Shown here one piece after another: positions 1 through 10,292 of a DNA stretch of 64,000 bases (position 1 is its first letter; each line of letters opens with the position of its first letter). The notes under the pieces are model-generated. The model made no database searches. It was not told the origin of the DNA and saw only the letters and a program-made list of their open reading frames with translations. This DNA comes from Cylindrodendrum hubeiense (taxonomy: Eukaryota > Ascomycota > Sordariomycetes > Hypocreales > Nectriaceae). The position numbers and the translations under genes were made by a program. The stretch covers positions 1-64,000 of the forward strand of contig JAANBB010000189.1 in NCBI GenBank assembly GCA_014621425.1, written 5' to 3'.

Positions 1-1214
1 CGTTATGCAGGAGAGAGGGAGTGAGGGAGTGAGCCAAGGCCAAGCCCCAAGCAGCCCCAAGCCCCCAGGCCCCCCGACACCTCCACCCAAGCGCACCCCA
101 CTCCACTACATCCATCTCTGCGCGCTGCTCCTGGCGTACTCCTTCCGGTACTGGCTACTGGCTCCTGGCCACTGGCTGCTGGTCGCTGGCCACTGGCTGG
201 CGGGCTGCTGAGGAGATGGTGAGGTGGTGGTGGCTCCTGGGGCCTCCTGGCAGGGGCCCTGCTGGGATGGGGCCAAAGTACCTCGCGCGCGCCACAGCCA
301 GTCCCTCCGCGCACAGAGCAGCTAGAGGTACTTCGTACTCCGTACCCGCAGCCGGTTTAGCTGGCTGCTGCTGGCTGGGACTCGCCCGTTTGCTCTCGTT
401 TGCTCGCTCTACTCCCCGCTGCGGCTGGTCTGTTAAAACTACTCGCGTACCTCTCCTCCAGTCCTTTTCCTCCCCTTCCATCCTCCTCTTACCTTCATCC
501 CGCATCCGCCTCCCTCCCCTTCCTCTCCCTCTTCCCCATCCATTCATTCCCTCACTTCCATTCCGTCTCCTCCTGACTCGATAACAGGCCGCAGACGCGC
601 TTGGGACGAGGAGAATCTCACCTGGGCTTCCGCTCGACTCTCCCTAGAAACCCCCCCCCCCCAGCCCGCCCTATTAAAGGCTCGGACCCAGAAGCTGAGA
701 CGGCACTCCCCCCCAAAGGACGGAACTGAAAAGTGAATCAAAAAGACCTTTGCTGGTATTTCACTTGACCCTCCGACCGGCCTGCCCCCCTCCAGTTTCT
801 CCTTCGACGCTGCAAATTCCAACCTCTCCTACCGCCGCCAATCGACTTTCTCGGTCCCTTCTTCGAAACGATCTTGTGTCCTTCCCGAGACTGGTTCTTC
901 GAGCCCTGACGACTGCCGGGTGTCTCTCTGTCAACACTAGTCTGCCAATCCTCGACCCTCGAGCCAAGGCACCTTTCCTCGACGACTTCACGAGAAGTGG
1001 ATTGCCAAAAATTCTCAGGTCCCCCAACCGTGGAGCATCAGAGAATTTGCATTCGCAACTTCAACCGTCCACCACCAACCCGTACACGGTCTCATCGTCT
1101 CCTGACGACGTAGCGACCTATACAACCCGCCGTCCGAGTGTGAGGAAGGTACGTAGCTGGTAGCAGGTCTCGAAATTAGGTTACCGCGGAGATTCTAATT
1201 CCCCTCTCAGCTGC

Positions 1215-1292
1215 ATGCCGAAGTCATCCTCCGCATACCGCACTTTACTCCACGACGTCCATCCTGAAGAATTGCCCTGTGGGAGACGTTAG
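1215..1292 (+). promoter_or_regulatory. Candidate upstream ORF 1 of the cyclin leader
   Basis: ATG at 1215 opens a 25-codon frame ending with TAG at 1290-1292, just after the acceptor of the candidate leader intron. If the leader is transcribed from upstream, scanning ribosomes would meet this ATG before the cyclin start. Yeast CLN3 is known to be tuned by an upstream ORF; transfer of that mechanism here is inference. Confidence 0.3.
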
Positions 1293-1411
1293 CTCGTTGT
1301 TCCCACTCGATCTCAGGACACTGTCTCACCTCCGACAGCCTTGACCACAACTCCCCAGCTGTGGCGGTAAGCCTCCCTTTCCTCCTTTACCCGCAACCCT
1401 TCCCCGTACCA

Positions 1412-1639
1412 ATGCCTCCGAGGATCCGTGTGAGCACTCGTGCCAGCAGTTCCCTACCAAGGGATACTCGTAAACGGCATTGTCGCACCTGCGGAACTCT
1501 CCGGTACATCTGTCTTGGTTGCCCAACATCATATCTGCAATGGAACCCCAGACTGATTCGAAACTATCTTTTTAGAGCCCTTAAGTCGACCTCGTCTTTA
1601 TACGACCCCTTTTCCGATCCCTTTCCTTGCCTCCACTGA
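1412..1639 (+). promoter_or_regulatory. Candidate upstream ORF 2 of the cyclin leader
   Basis: ATG at 1412 opens a 75-codon frame closing at 1637-1639, about 260 bp before the cyclin ATG. The peptide is basic and contains a CRTCG...CLGC pair of CxxC motifs, but matches nothing I recognise. It could be a regulatory upstream ORF, a small protein, or chance. Confidence 0.25.
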
Positions 1640-1899
1640 TTCAGTGTCTTCATGCTCCTGGCTTCTTTTTCCAGCCACGGTCACTCTTTCCGTTAATCTT
1701 CACCACGCTCTTTAATATCTTAATTCCCTAATTCCTCGGTGTGCATCACTCCTTTCATACGCATCCGAGCTCAAATCACTCATTCGACCGTCTCCGACCA
1801 AGATTCCTGGGGAACTTAGCAGTCACTCATTGACACGCCACACAAGTCTATAATTTCGCACCGCTTCCGCCTCTTTTAAACAGTCACACATCGCCCAAC

Positions 1900-3133
1900 A
1901 TGGCGTACTCTCACCCCGACAGCAGCTTCTTCGTGGAGTCCGACGAGCCTCAATACTCAAGGATGAACCCCCGCGAGGCTGCCAAGATGATCGCCCGCAA
2001 CCGCCAAGATATCATCGCCGGCGAGCTCTCTCGGTTAGCAGGCGACGAGTACCTCGAGGACATCATGCAGCACATGAGGCACATGGAGGTATGTTGAAAA
2101 GGTCCCGTCTCCCAGCCCAAGTGCTAACAGTCAATAGGATGAAACTCTTCCCGATGCCAGCCTCATTGACATGCAGCGAGAGATCCAATGGTTCATGAGG
2201 CCCTACCTCATCGACTTCCTCATCGAGGCCCACGCTGCCTTCGCCCTCCTGCCCGAGACCCTCTTCCTCACAGTCAACCTCCTGGACCGATACTGCTCAA
2301 AGCGAGTCGTGTACAAGCAACACTACCAGCTGGTGGGCTGTGCTGCCCTGCTCATCGCCGCCAAGTACGGTGACAAGAAGGACCGCGTCCCCCAGATTCA
2401 CGAGCTCAATAACATGTGCTGTGGTCTGTACGATGCTGGCATGTTCACCCAGATGGAGATGCACGTCCTCAACACCCTCGAGTGGTCCATCGGCCACCCC
2501 ACAGTCGACTTCTTTTCTCAGCTAATGGTTGCGGAGGAGGGTGACGACCGGGAAGTTGAGCACATGGCCGCCTATCTCTGCGAGATCGCCCTCTACCACC
2601 GGGACTTCGTCTCTACCAAGCCTTCCACGATGGCCCGATCATCTCTCGCCCTGGCCCGCGCCATCCTCGGCCGCCCTGAAGTCAACGATGGAGAGTGGGA
2701 TCACACCGAGAACCTCACCCTGTTGACCCTCTCTCACCATCTCCACCAGCCTTCTCCCACCCTCGGACGCAAGTACTCAACACCCAACCTGTCCCGGGTC
2801 TCTCAGAAGCTGGCCGAGTTTATGGCTGAGCAAGCCGCCATCGCACGTCGAACGGCCAACCCTCCCTCACCCCCCGTCGAGCCTGCTGCCAAGCACTCAA
2901 ACATCTACAGCACTCCTCAAAAGGGACACGGCGCCACTATGGGATTCGATGGCTATCTCACCCCTCCCATCACCCCTGACGGAAATGGCTTGGTGGGCCA
3001 CAACATGGTGAAGGATTCATATACCCTACCTCCTCGATGTCCTGTGACACCCACACCTCAACAACACCACAGCTCATTATACAGCCACCAATACCCTGGT
3101 TTCGTGGGTCAACATGGCGTCAACCAACAATAG
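1900..3133 (+). CDS. G1/S cyclin (Cln/Puc1-like), two exons
   Basis: This encodes a 394-aa cyclin, the regulatory subunit of a cyclin-dependent kinase (Cdc28/Cdc2 type) acting at cell-cycle entry. Exon 1 is 1900-2088 and exon 2 is 2138-3133. The 49-bp intron has donor GTATGT and branch GCTAAC, and the join keeps frame. The cyclin_N box lies at about residues 55-185, with the typical MRPYLIDFLIE and LTVNLLDRYCSKR segments and an LIAAKYGDKK helix. A cyclin_C-like part follows. The tail from about residue 255 is Pro/Ser/Thr-rich with several TPP and SP sites, fitting PEST-like turnover and CDK phosphorylation. The family assignment is firm; the subclass (Cln3/Puc1 versus another G1 cyclin) is from motif memory. 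Confidence 0.9.
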
Positions 3134-5350
3134 GGATGTTGGTGGCCCATTCCTGGCACTATATTTATTTGAGCCGACCCGGGTCTCGTCGCCGTTTACT
3201 ACCTGGCGGCAGAGGCCCATTCTTTTTCATAACCTGACCCGACATTCTAGCACTTGTTTGGAATCACTTTCGTGGTGACGCACAGAATGATCTATCTCTC
3301 TCTCTCTCATCTACGTCTTGGCATTTAGCGACTGCTTTTTTTTGCGAATCAAAATTTCTCAGCAAGTCTTTGGGCACCCAAAAAAAACCGGAACACGGAT
3401 CATACCCCCTTTTTCCCTTGGCAACTGTTTGCATGTTACTGGCCCTGTATGACTTCCCCTCCTGGCGCGGGGGGGTGCATGCCGAGAGGGCCTGCGCGAA
3501 GAATAAACGGGGGTCACCTCTCGGAGGAATCTTACGAAATAGAGTACAGGGGAGAGCACGGCCAGCCTCGAGAGGGGAACCAGGGAAGACCGAGAATGCA
3601 CGAAAAAAAAAGATGTCCCTCCGCGATGGAAAAGGATACCCACAGATGGGAGGAACAGGGACGCGTTACATTTTAAGGGGCGGAGGGGACGATGGAAGTC
3701 TGACCTCGGTCTGGTACGATGAGGCGGGCCATACTCTTCTCGACAGCAGCGAAACGTCTGCATAATTCTTTCGAAAGTTGGATGAGGGATGACGGATATG
3801 ACCGTGGTAGCCATGAGGCAACGCGGACGTCGTCCCGAGGAAGGACTTTGGCACGGATTGTGTCGCATTTGGATCCACGGAGCAGGCTTGTCTCCTTCCG
3901 ATAACCTTCTCCCGAGCCCCCGTCCTGTGTATAGGTAGTTGTAACAGGCACACACAAAAAAAAAGAAGTAAAAATTTCTTCACCTATTGGTCACCGTCCC
4001 ATTGTGATTCCCTTCCCTTGCCTTGCTGTAGTGTAGCCGTGGAGTCCCACATCACGAGACCATGCCTCTGATTCCCGTCACTGAGCCAATCTTGGCGAGT
4101 GGTCAACTTCCCAAGTGACGGCCAACGGCCCTGGAGTCTGTGCTTGCTGGGACGAATCAGCCCATTGGACTTGAAGAGAACGATCTAGATCGGGACGGAG
4201 GTCGAGGGGTGACGTCAGAAATTGCGATGTGGGGAGCATGTAATTTCGGCGACTGCAGTCCAGCAGAGGCAGGGCATGCACTAAGGAGTCACCGCTCTCA
4301 ACCCCTCTGGCGGTCGCTGTTTGATCCGACGTATTCATTTCGAGCCCCTGAGCTAGAAACGGGCCAAGGACGCACGGTGCCACAGGTGCGTCTGGAGACG
4401 CAAGGAGATGGATGGTACCGAGTACATGCCTGGTATTAAGACAGCTACTAAGGGCGGTGGGTTGGGGTTGTGCTGCCGTGTGTCGATAAATTTAGGCTTA
4501 TAGAATTGTGGTTATACTGGGGGTGAGGAGTGCGGATCTAGGTCGTGCTCTCGAGAGCATGGGTTAGGGATGTTGAATGAGATGAAGTCGGATAATTCCC
4601 CGTAAATGCCAACGTGGCAGTGGCCCGAGCATTCCCAGCAAATCCGATTCTCTGGGATGGAATCTGGTTATGAAATTGGGATGAAATGCAGTTTAAATTA
4701 ATTATACCGCGGGATTGTTCGCGGATGCGTCACCATGATATCCCGGCATGAATGGTGTCGGATGTCTGTAGGGTAGTCCCTCGTCAGTGAGTCGGCCGAG
4801 AATGTCGGCGCGGCCTCACTGCGAACCACTCGGGGCTGTTCCTGGGATGGCATTCCGGACCTGCAGGTGGTTCATCAAACCCATGGCACCGCGCTGCACC
4901 TCGTTACGCGGGACATTAGCATGCAATGCACGTCAGACACCGTCTTTTCATAATAACGCGTATATCACTATTCGCAATCTGCCCAGTGCGCGAGCGCTGA
5001 TGAATGATGGGGTTATTGACCGTGTAGACGCACGCCACGCGCAACGGCCCAACACGGCCCCATCTTTTGGCTTTTTGTAACTTCACCCCCCTTCAGCCAC
5101 ACACAAAAACGGCGAGGGGCCGAGTTGTGGCTTTGGTACCTCCTTCGCGCCACCCCAGCCACGGCCACACCCAACCTGTCCATGCCAGGACTAGCGCGAT
5201 AAGGCTGAGAGAGTCCTTCGCAGAGCTGGAAGTTGGTGGGCTCGGATTGGCTGTGGTATTTTTACTGCTTCACAACACCACCAAGACGACCATCGAGATA
5301 CAATATCCACGACGTCAAGGTCCGAGACCCCACCACCCCACGCCTTTACA
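3134..5350. other. Intergenic region between cyclin and cyclophilin
   Basis: This holds the cyclin 3' flank, including a short TC repeat at about 3293-3308, followed by sequence without recognisable genes. Open frames at 3359-3983 overlap on both strands and have low-complexity, non-family translations. The last few hundred bases should hold the cyclophilin promoter. Confidence 0.5.
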
Positions 5351-5922
5351 ATGTCCGTCACACTGCACACGTCGCTGGGCGACATCAAGATCGAGGTCTT
5401 TTGCGAGAGCGTACCCAAGACTGCAGAGGTAAGCCCACAATACCCTCTTCTGGCCCCCCAGCCTCGCCGCGAGCACGCACTAACAGCCCACCCTAGAACT
5501 TCCTCGCCCTCTGCGCGTCCGGCTACTACGACGAATCCCCATTCCACCGCCTCATCCCCAAGTTCATGGTCCAGACAGGAGGACCGGCCACACCCTCGCC
5601 CCCAGACAACCCCAAAGGTGGACGGAGCATCTGGGGCGGCGCCTTCGACGACGAGATCCGGCCGGCGCTGCGACACAGCGCGCGGGGGATGGTGGCCATG
5701 GCGAACAAAGGGCCCGGGACCAACGGATCGCAGTTCTTCATCACGTTCGATAAGGCGCCGCACCTGGACGGCGTGAACACAGTGTTTGGCAAGGTCATTG
5801 GCGACGAGGGGCTGGCGACGCTGTCCAAAATGGAGGCCGTCGAGGTGGACCGGAAGAGCCGACCCAAGGAGCCGTTGAAGATCGAGAAGGTGTCGGTTCA
5901 TGCGAACCCTCTTGCGGGCTGA
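5351..5922 (+). CDS. Cyclophilin-type peptidyl-prolyl isomerase, PPIL3/Cyp10-like, two exons
   Basis: This is a 167-aa single-domain cyclophilin that would catalyse cis-trans isomerisation of prolyl bonds. PPIL3-type enzymes are associated with spliceosomes. Exon 1 is 5351-5428 and exon 2 is 5497-5922; the 68-bp intron has a GTAAGC donor and CACTAAC branch. The FHRLIPKFMVQTGG segment carries the catalytic Arg, Phe and Gln, and MANKGPGTNGSQFFITF is the family signature. The SLGDIKIEVFCE start and short length match PPIL3 rather than cyclophilin A. At the cyclosporin-contact position the usual Trp is His (APHLDG), and the following active-site His is Asn (GVNTVFG), so drug sensitivity and perhaps activity should differ from cyclophilin A. 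It converges on the gene at 6168-7061 with a 245-bp gap. Confidence 0.92.
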
Positions 5923-6167
5923 TAAATCAGCACAGCCGTGGATCAGACGAGATGCGAGTTGCGAGCCATTGAGGTTCAGCAGCATCAACCGCATCGCACC
6001 CGAATGCCCAAGAAGATTGGCTCCATGACGGGCACACTAAATTACGACAGTATCATCATCATTATCGGGGATTTATGCACACTTGGCGAAAACAATCGGA
6101 GCGAACGATTTCAATAATTCTAACGACCTGCAATATTACCATCTCAACACAAACCCAGATCTACGTC

Positions 6168-7061
6168 TTAAATCATGGACATGTGTCCCCAATCCAGCTC
6201 TTTGCCATCCCATTCTGCCTTCTCAAACCGAAAGGTGAGCTCGCTTTCCGGGTTCGCAATCCACAAAACATCTCGCCAGCCTCTCTCCTCGATCTCCTGC
6301 AGCCTCTTAGCAAACTCCGCATTGGAACCGTTGAGATTCAGAGCTGACACGGCCCCCATTCCGCCACGGTGGAGCTCCTCAAGTTTTAGCAGATACAACT
6401 GCTGCCCATCGAATTCAGGAGGAAGATTTCCGACGCCCTCCTCATCTAGGGAGTTGATGATGATGGACCGAAGGAATGGCCAACCTGCGGTTGGAGTCCG
6501 CGATAGAGTTCGCTGACCAATGAAACTGATGAGGTTGTCGCCAATCCGCTTGCGTTCAAGATTTCGCTTCCGTATCTCTTCTGCTCTGATGAGATCATCA
6601 AATGTCTGATAATACGCCGAGATACCCTCGAGGCTCTCCAGGGCCCCCGCTCGGTTCCTGGCTATTTCCTGATCTTGTAGATCAAGTTGAACCGATTGGT
6701 TGGCAGATTGCTCTTCGTCATCGGACACGGTCGAATGTGACCATCTACTCGTGCTAGAACCCCCGTCGCTTCCCGAGGCGTTGGATCTAAAGATCTCTAG
6801 ACTCTCCGGAATCAACGGTGTATTCTCCTCCTGGTCCATGCGTTGTTGGCGGTTTACAATCTCCAATTGGCGAACCTGTTGTTTTGCATTCGGCGCGTCA
6901 AGTGGTGTGCCTGTTAGCTCACTGGGCTTGGCGAGCTTCCTTTGAGACCGAATATTCAGGGCTCGACGCCACTCGGCGATCGAGTGAATTTTGATCACAA
7001 AGTTCTGCCGGTCCGCTTTTGTATCGCCACTGAGAGGGATACTTATCTTGAGGGTCGCCAT
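6168..7061 (-). CDS. Conserved-looking protein of unknown function, 297 aa
   Basis: I do not recognise this protein. It is a single uninterrupted frame with an ATG start. The N-terminus (MATLKISIPLSG) has no signal peptide. A Ser/Asn/Asp-rich linker lies at about residues 75-125, followed by a charged helical stretch (DDLIRAEEIRKRNLERKRIGD) at about 155-175. The C-terminal half looks folded, with regular aromatic and aliphatic spacing. There are no membrane segments and few cysteines, so it is probably intracellular. Frame length, balanced composition and an ordered C-terminal half support a real gene; an undetected 5' exon is possible. Confidence 0.6.
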   Translation of the reverse strand: MATLKISIPLSGDTKADRQNFVIKIHSIAEWRRALNIRSQRKLAKPSELTGTPLDAPNAKQQVRQLEIVNRQQRMDQEENTPLIPESLEIFRSNASGSDGGSSTSRWSHSTVSDDEEQSANQSVQLDLQDQEIARNRAGALESLEGISAYYQTFDDLIRAEEIRKRNLERKRIGDNLISFIGQRTLSRTPTAGWPFLRSIIINSLDEEGVGNLPPEFDGQQLYLLKLEELHRGGMGAVSALNLNGSNAEFAKRLQEIEERGWRDVLWIANPESELTFRFEKAEWDGKELDWGHMSMI

Positions 7062-8344
7062 GATGTCTAGTACGATGGAGTTTGGTGGAGGGCGGGAGTG
7101 AGTTAAAGCTGGTTCCTAGGGAAAAGCCGAGATAGAAAGCCAAAAGCCAGTTGGTGAATACTTCCACACGAGAACGAGATACCGTTGATCCGTGAATTGG
7201 GCCTGCTACCCAGCGTGAAGATCCGAAACTGGATGTTCAGAGTTAAGCTGCATGATGTTGCGCAAGTAATCACAACGATATATACACATTCAGGACCCCT
7301 TGATATCCACGAGACGTTGGAACAATAATCACATTGTTCTCTGAATCTGATTAGTGATTGTGGCTCTGTTCCTCGGACAATGAAGTGATTTAATAACACA
7401 GACGTTGTCATTGGCCGATTTGAATGGCAAGCAGACCGCCAGACAATGGAGCTGCCTGAACATACTCAGTGTTGGGTAAAACACACTAGTCAACGTCCCA
7501 TCGTTGTCTCTGTGTTCGTATTTCGGCTTTTTTTGCATTGTTTCTGACACAGTGCCCGTGTTTTCATCGATGACATCCAAGTTGGCATTTCGAATAGGAA
7601 ATAACCACGGACCCAAACCAACGTGTTTTGAGAAGACAGTCTATAGATCAAGTCTGTTCAGAAGTAGGGAGATGTGGAGTATGTGTACCTTTGTGCCTTT
7701 GTTCTATTCTACCCGAGGGAACAGCTACATCAGTAAACGTCAGTGTTGGCGACGGGAGGAGGATTCATCTCATGTAATTAACTAATAATCATATCTCGAG
7801 TCGGGAGGGGACTTCTTTTCAAATATACTGTTATTGGAAGTATGTGCTGCGGTGCCATTTGCCCTGGCATAGGGTAGGTCGCCTCTCCAAGCTGCGACGC
7901 GTCAAGGGTTTCCCTCGCCCAAACGCCACGGGAAATTGGTCAGGCCTAGTCTACGGAGCATTGAGCTAGACCACTCAAAACGGCACGTTTGGTTAGGAGG
8001 CAAATTAGACCAGACGGAGCAGAGTCGATAGCTTGGGAATGTTTCCTAATCCAGTTGGTCGTTGGATGGCGTCAATAGTTCCGCAATGGTTTGTTGCCGA
8101 CTGAGCCTCTTCGGGTCTAGCACGCATCTTCCCTGTGAGCTGCACCTCTCGTACCCCTGAACTTGGCCTACTATGTCCGCGATCTCCTGGTTCGGTTGGA
8201 CGCCTAGTTCGAGATGGGCACGATGTTGTTTCTTGGATTTCCTATAAAGCCAGGGGCCGACCTTCTCCGATATCGAGGGCCCCATTTCCATCATAGTATC
8301 TAATCCTGACCGACGATATTGTCCTGTCCGCCTACGACTTCACG
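7062..8344. other. Intergenic region with promoter of the secreted-protein gene
   Basis: This separates two divergently transcribed genes. No convincing gene lies inside. A small ATG-initiated frame on the minus strand (8046-8294) overlaps the likely TATA box of the downstream gene and is not accepted as coding. Confidence 0.45.
8243..8249 (+). promoter_or_regulatory. TATA box of the secreted-protein gene
   Basis: TATAAAG lies 96 bp upstream of the ATG at 8345, a typical distance for a fungal core promoter. It is the only such motif close to this start. Confidence 0.5.
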
Positions 8345-9107
8345 ATGATTTTCACCAGGAGCACCCTCGCTCTTCTCGTGGCTACCACTGCCAGCTGGGG
8401 CGTAAATGCTGTTCCCTGCAAAGCCACGATCACATCAATGCCGGCTGCAGAGACATCTACCTCGGCCATATCCTCAGCCCCGATCACATCGATGACAACG
8501 ACTACAACGGTCCCGGAACCAGAGCCCACGTTGACGTCGTACCGACTATTCCGTCCGAGGAACGCGCGCCGTGAGGAGGAAGAAGAATATTTGGATGAGC
8601 CTGCGTGGTCTCTGAGAGACGGCGCTACTATCGAGGAGGATACCGAGATCGCCCATTCTGGAGATCACTACGTGTAAGTAATTAAGTGACGGATAAGAAC
8701 CGTGCTTGGATCGCCTCTCGACACTTTGCTGATGGTGTGTTAGTCTGGTACGGATCGAGAACGACGAGAAGACTCCCTCAATTGAAGAAAACATCGTCGA
8801 GGACATCGAAACTGGCGAACCAGGCATCCTCTCGTACTCATGGGCTCTTGCCGAGGCCTATGACTTGGGCAAGGATGGCGTTTGCTCCATCGTCTCCAAG
8901 CTGGATGGAATCGTCATCGACACGCTCGAGTTTAGCAGCAACCCCGCCAACCGGTATCAGGATCACGAGGTCAACGTTTCCTTCCACTCCCCACAGCCCG
9001 TTTTGTCCATGGACTTCTTCTGCTCTGGAGACGGCTTCTCGCGCGTGGATGTTCTACTCGACGATGTATGCCTGGCTGCGGTCCCTGTTAACCAGGACCT
9101 CCGTTGA
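8345..9107 (+). CDS. Small secreted protein, 230 aa, two exons
   Basis: The first ~22 residues (MIFTRSTLALLVATTASWG) form a signal peptide, so the product is probably secreted or wall-associated. Exon 1 is 8345-8673 and exon 2 is 8744-9107; the 70-bp intron has GTAAGT and TTAG ends. A Thr/Ser/Pro-rich stretch at about residues 28-62 suggests O-glycosylation. An acidic linker follows a dibasic ARR site that Kex2 might cut. The C-terminal ~100 residues look beta-rich and end with a DVLLDDVCLA segment that resembles the last strands of galactose-binding or carbohydrate-binding jelly rolls in fungal secreted proteins; that is a resemblance only. Four cysteines remain in the mature part, enough for two disulfides. 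Confidence 0.72.
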
Positions 9108-10292
9108 GAAATGCGCGACAGCAGCAGATGAATTGAGATGAGACATGACATCAACGACGACACTATGTTTCAAGTAATTATGTAAATGCAAATAGACTGT
9201 AATTTTCAAGTGATCTAATCAATCCTTGGACTCAGGCCAATCTCTTGGCCGCTGAGAGCTGCGCGGAGCGAAGCTCGTCGTGGTGAATACTCTTATATTC
9301 TGCGTTGTCGGATGAGATAATCAATGGGCCCTGATCCATATTTCCACACTCAACAACGCTATCTCCCATCTCAGGATCCTACGCCACTAGATCGATGTGG
9401 ATGATAGTGGTTTCCTTCTTCTTTAGGATACTTTCATCATCAAGACCAAGTACCAATGAACGTTTATGAAACGGGATATTACATTGGCCCATCGTCGGCT
9501 TGGCTGAGTTGAAGGATACAGTCATAAGAGGGAGACAAAGGAAATAAAGGTTAAGGTTAAGGATAAAAGAGCAAGCGTACTACAAACAATAAACAATAAT
9601 CCGGGTGACAAACAAACCGGCCTTGATTGCAACAGAAGATGCAAATGATAAACGAGTTTGACAAAGGGCAGAAAGGGACCCACGAAGAGTAAACAGCATC
9701 GAGTGACTCAAGATCTGTTGTTCCACCAACAGAAACTATAACAGGATCCATCACTGAAATAATTGTGGTAGGCAGTAAGGATGATAAGGATTTGCCACGA
9801 AAGATATGATGAAACATAGAATAGGATTGGAATATAAAACAATACGTTAAAAAGAATGACGAGGTTCAAAGGTGAATACACATACACAGACAATCCATCC
9901 ATAATTTAGCCCGGCCTGATTCCGCAATGGCCCTAATAGGCCCATCCTCGTACACACCTGATTCCGGCGAGGAAACGTACTGATAATCATATGGAAATAA
10001 AATATAGGAAAGGGTGGTTTCCGACAAATGGACTGTTCAGGCACGATTGCCTGCCCAACGAATGTAACACCCGACACTGCCGAGCATCGGGAAAGTTAGT
10101 CAAAGTACATACTGCAGAAATACAACAAGGAAGAAGCTAGAAAGAAGTTAAAAGGAGACTGGCGAATGAGAGATCAGCAGAAAACGAGCGTGGATGCGGC
10201 TTAAGCAAAACCCTAGATCAGAGAGCACTCCATCAGTTCCCGCATGAGATACCTTCCAATTTTGAGGAGCACAATGCTGATATCCCAGTGTG
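9108..10292. other. AT-richer intergenic region between two convergent genes
   Basis: The secreted-protein gene and the zinc-finger gene converge here, so this holds two 3' flanks. Only short frames with atypical translations occur. I see no RNA gene or repeat of note. Confidence 0.45.

Larger units (their letters stand above)
1..1899 (+). other. Long upstream region and probable leader of the G1 cyclin gene
   Basis: There is no supported gene here. The second half is rich in pyrimidines and CT tracts, as fungal leaders often are. A plausible leader intron runs from 1149 (GTACGT donor) to 1210 (CTCTCAG acceptor). Downstream of it are two ATG-initiated small frames, at 1215-1292 (25 codons plus stop) and 1412-1639 (75 codons plus stop), both ending before the cyclin ATG. 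Open frames nearer the left edge lack an ATG start and have low-complexity translations. The true transcription start is unknown. Confidence 0.45.

Noticed and set aside
750..1163. 137-codon frame upstream of the cyclin
   Set aside because: No ATG start, pyrimidine-driven composition, and it runs into the candidate leader-intron donor; treated as leader or promoter.
3359..3983. Overlapping frames on both strands downstream of the cyclin
   Set aside because: No domains, and three registers are open at once in the 3' flank.
8046..8294. ATG-initiated 82-codon frame on the minus strand
   Set aside because: It overlaps the TATA box and leader of the divergent secreted-protein gene 50 bp away and shows no family features.
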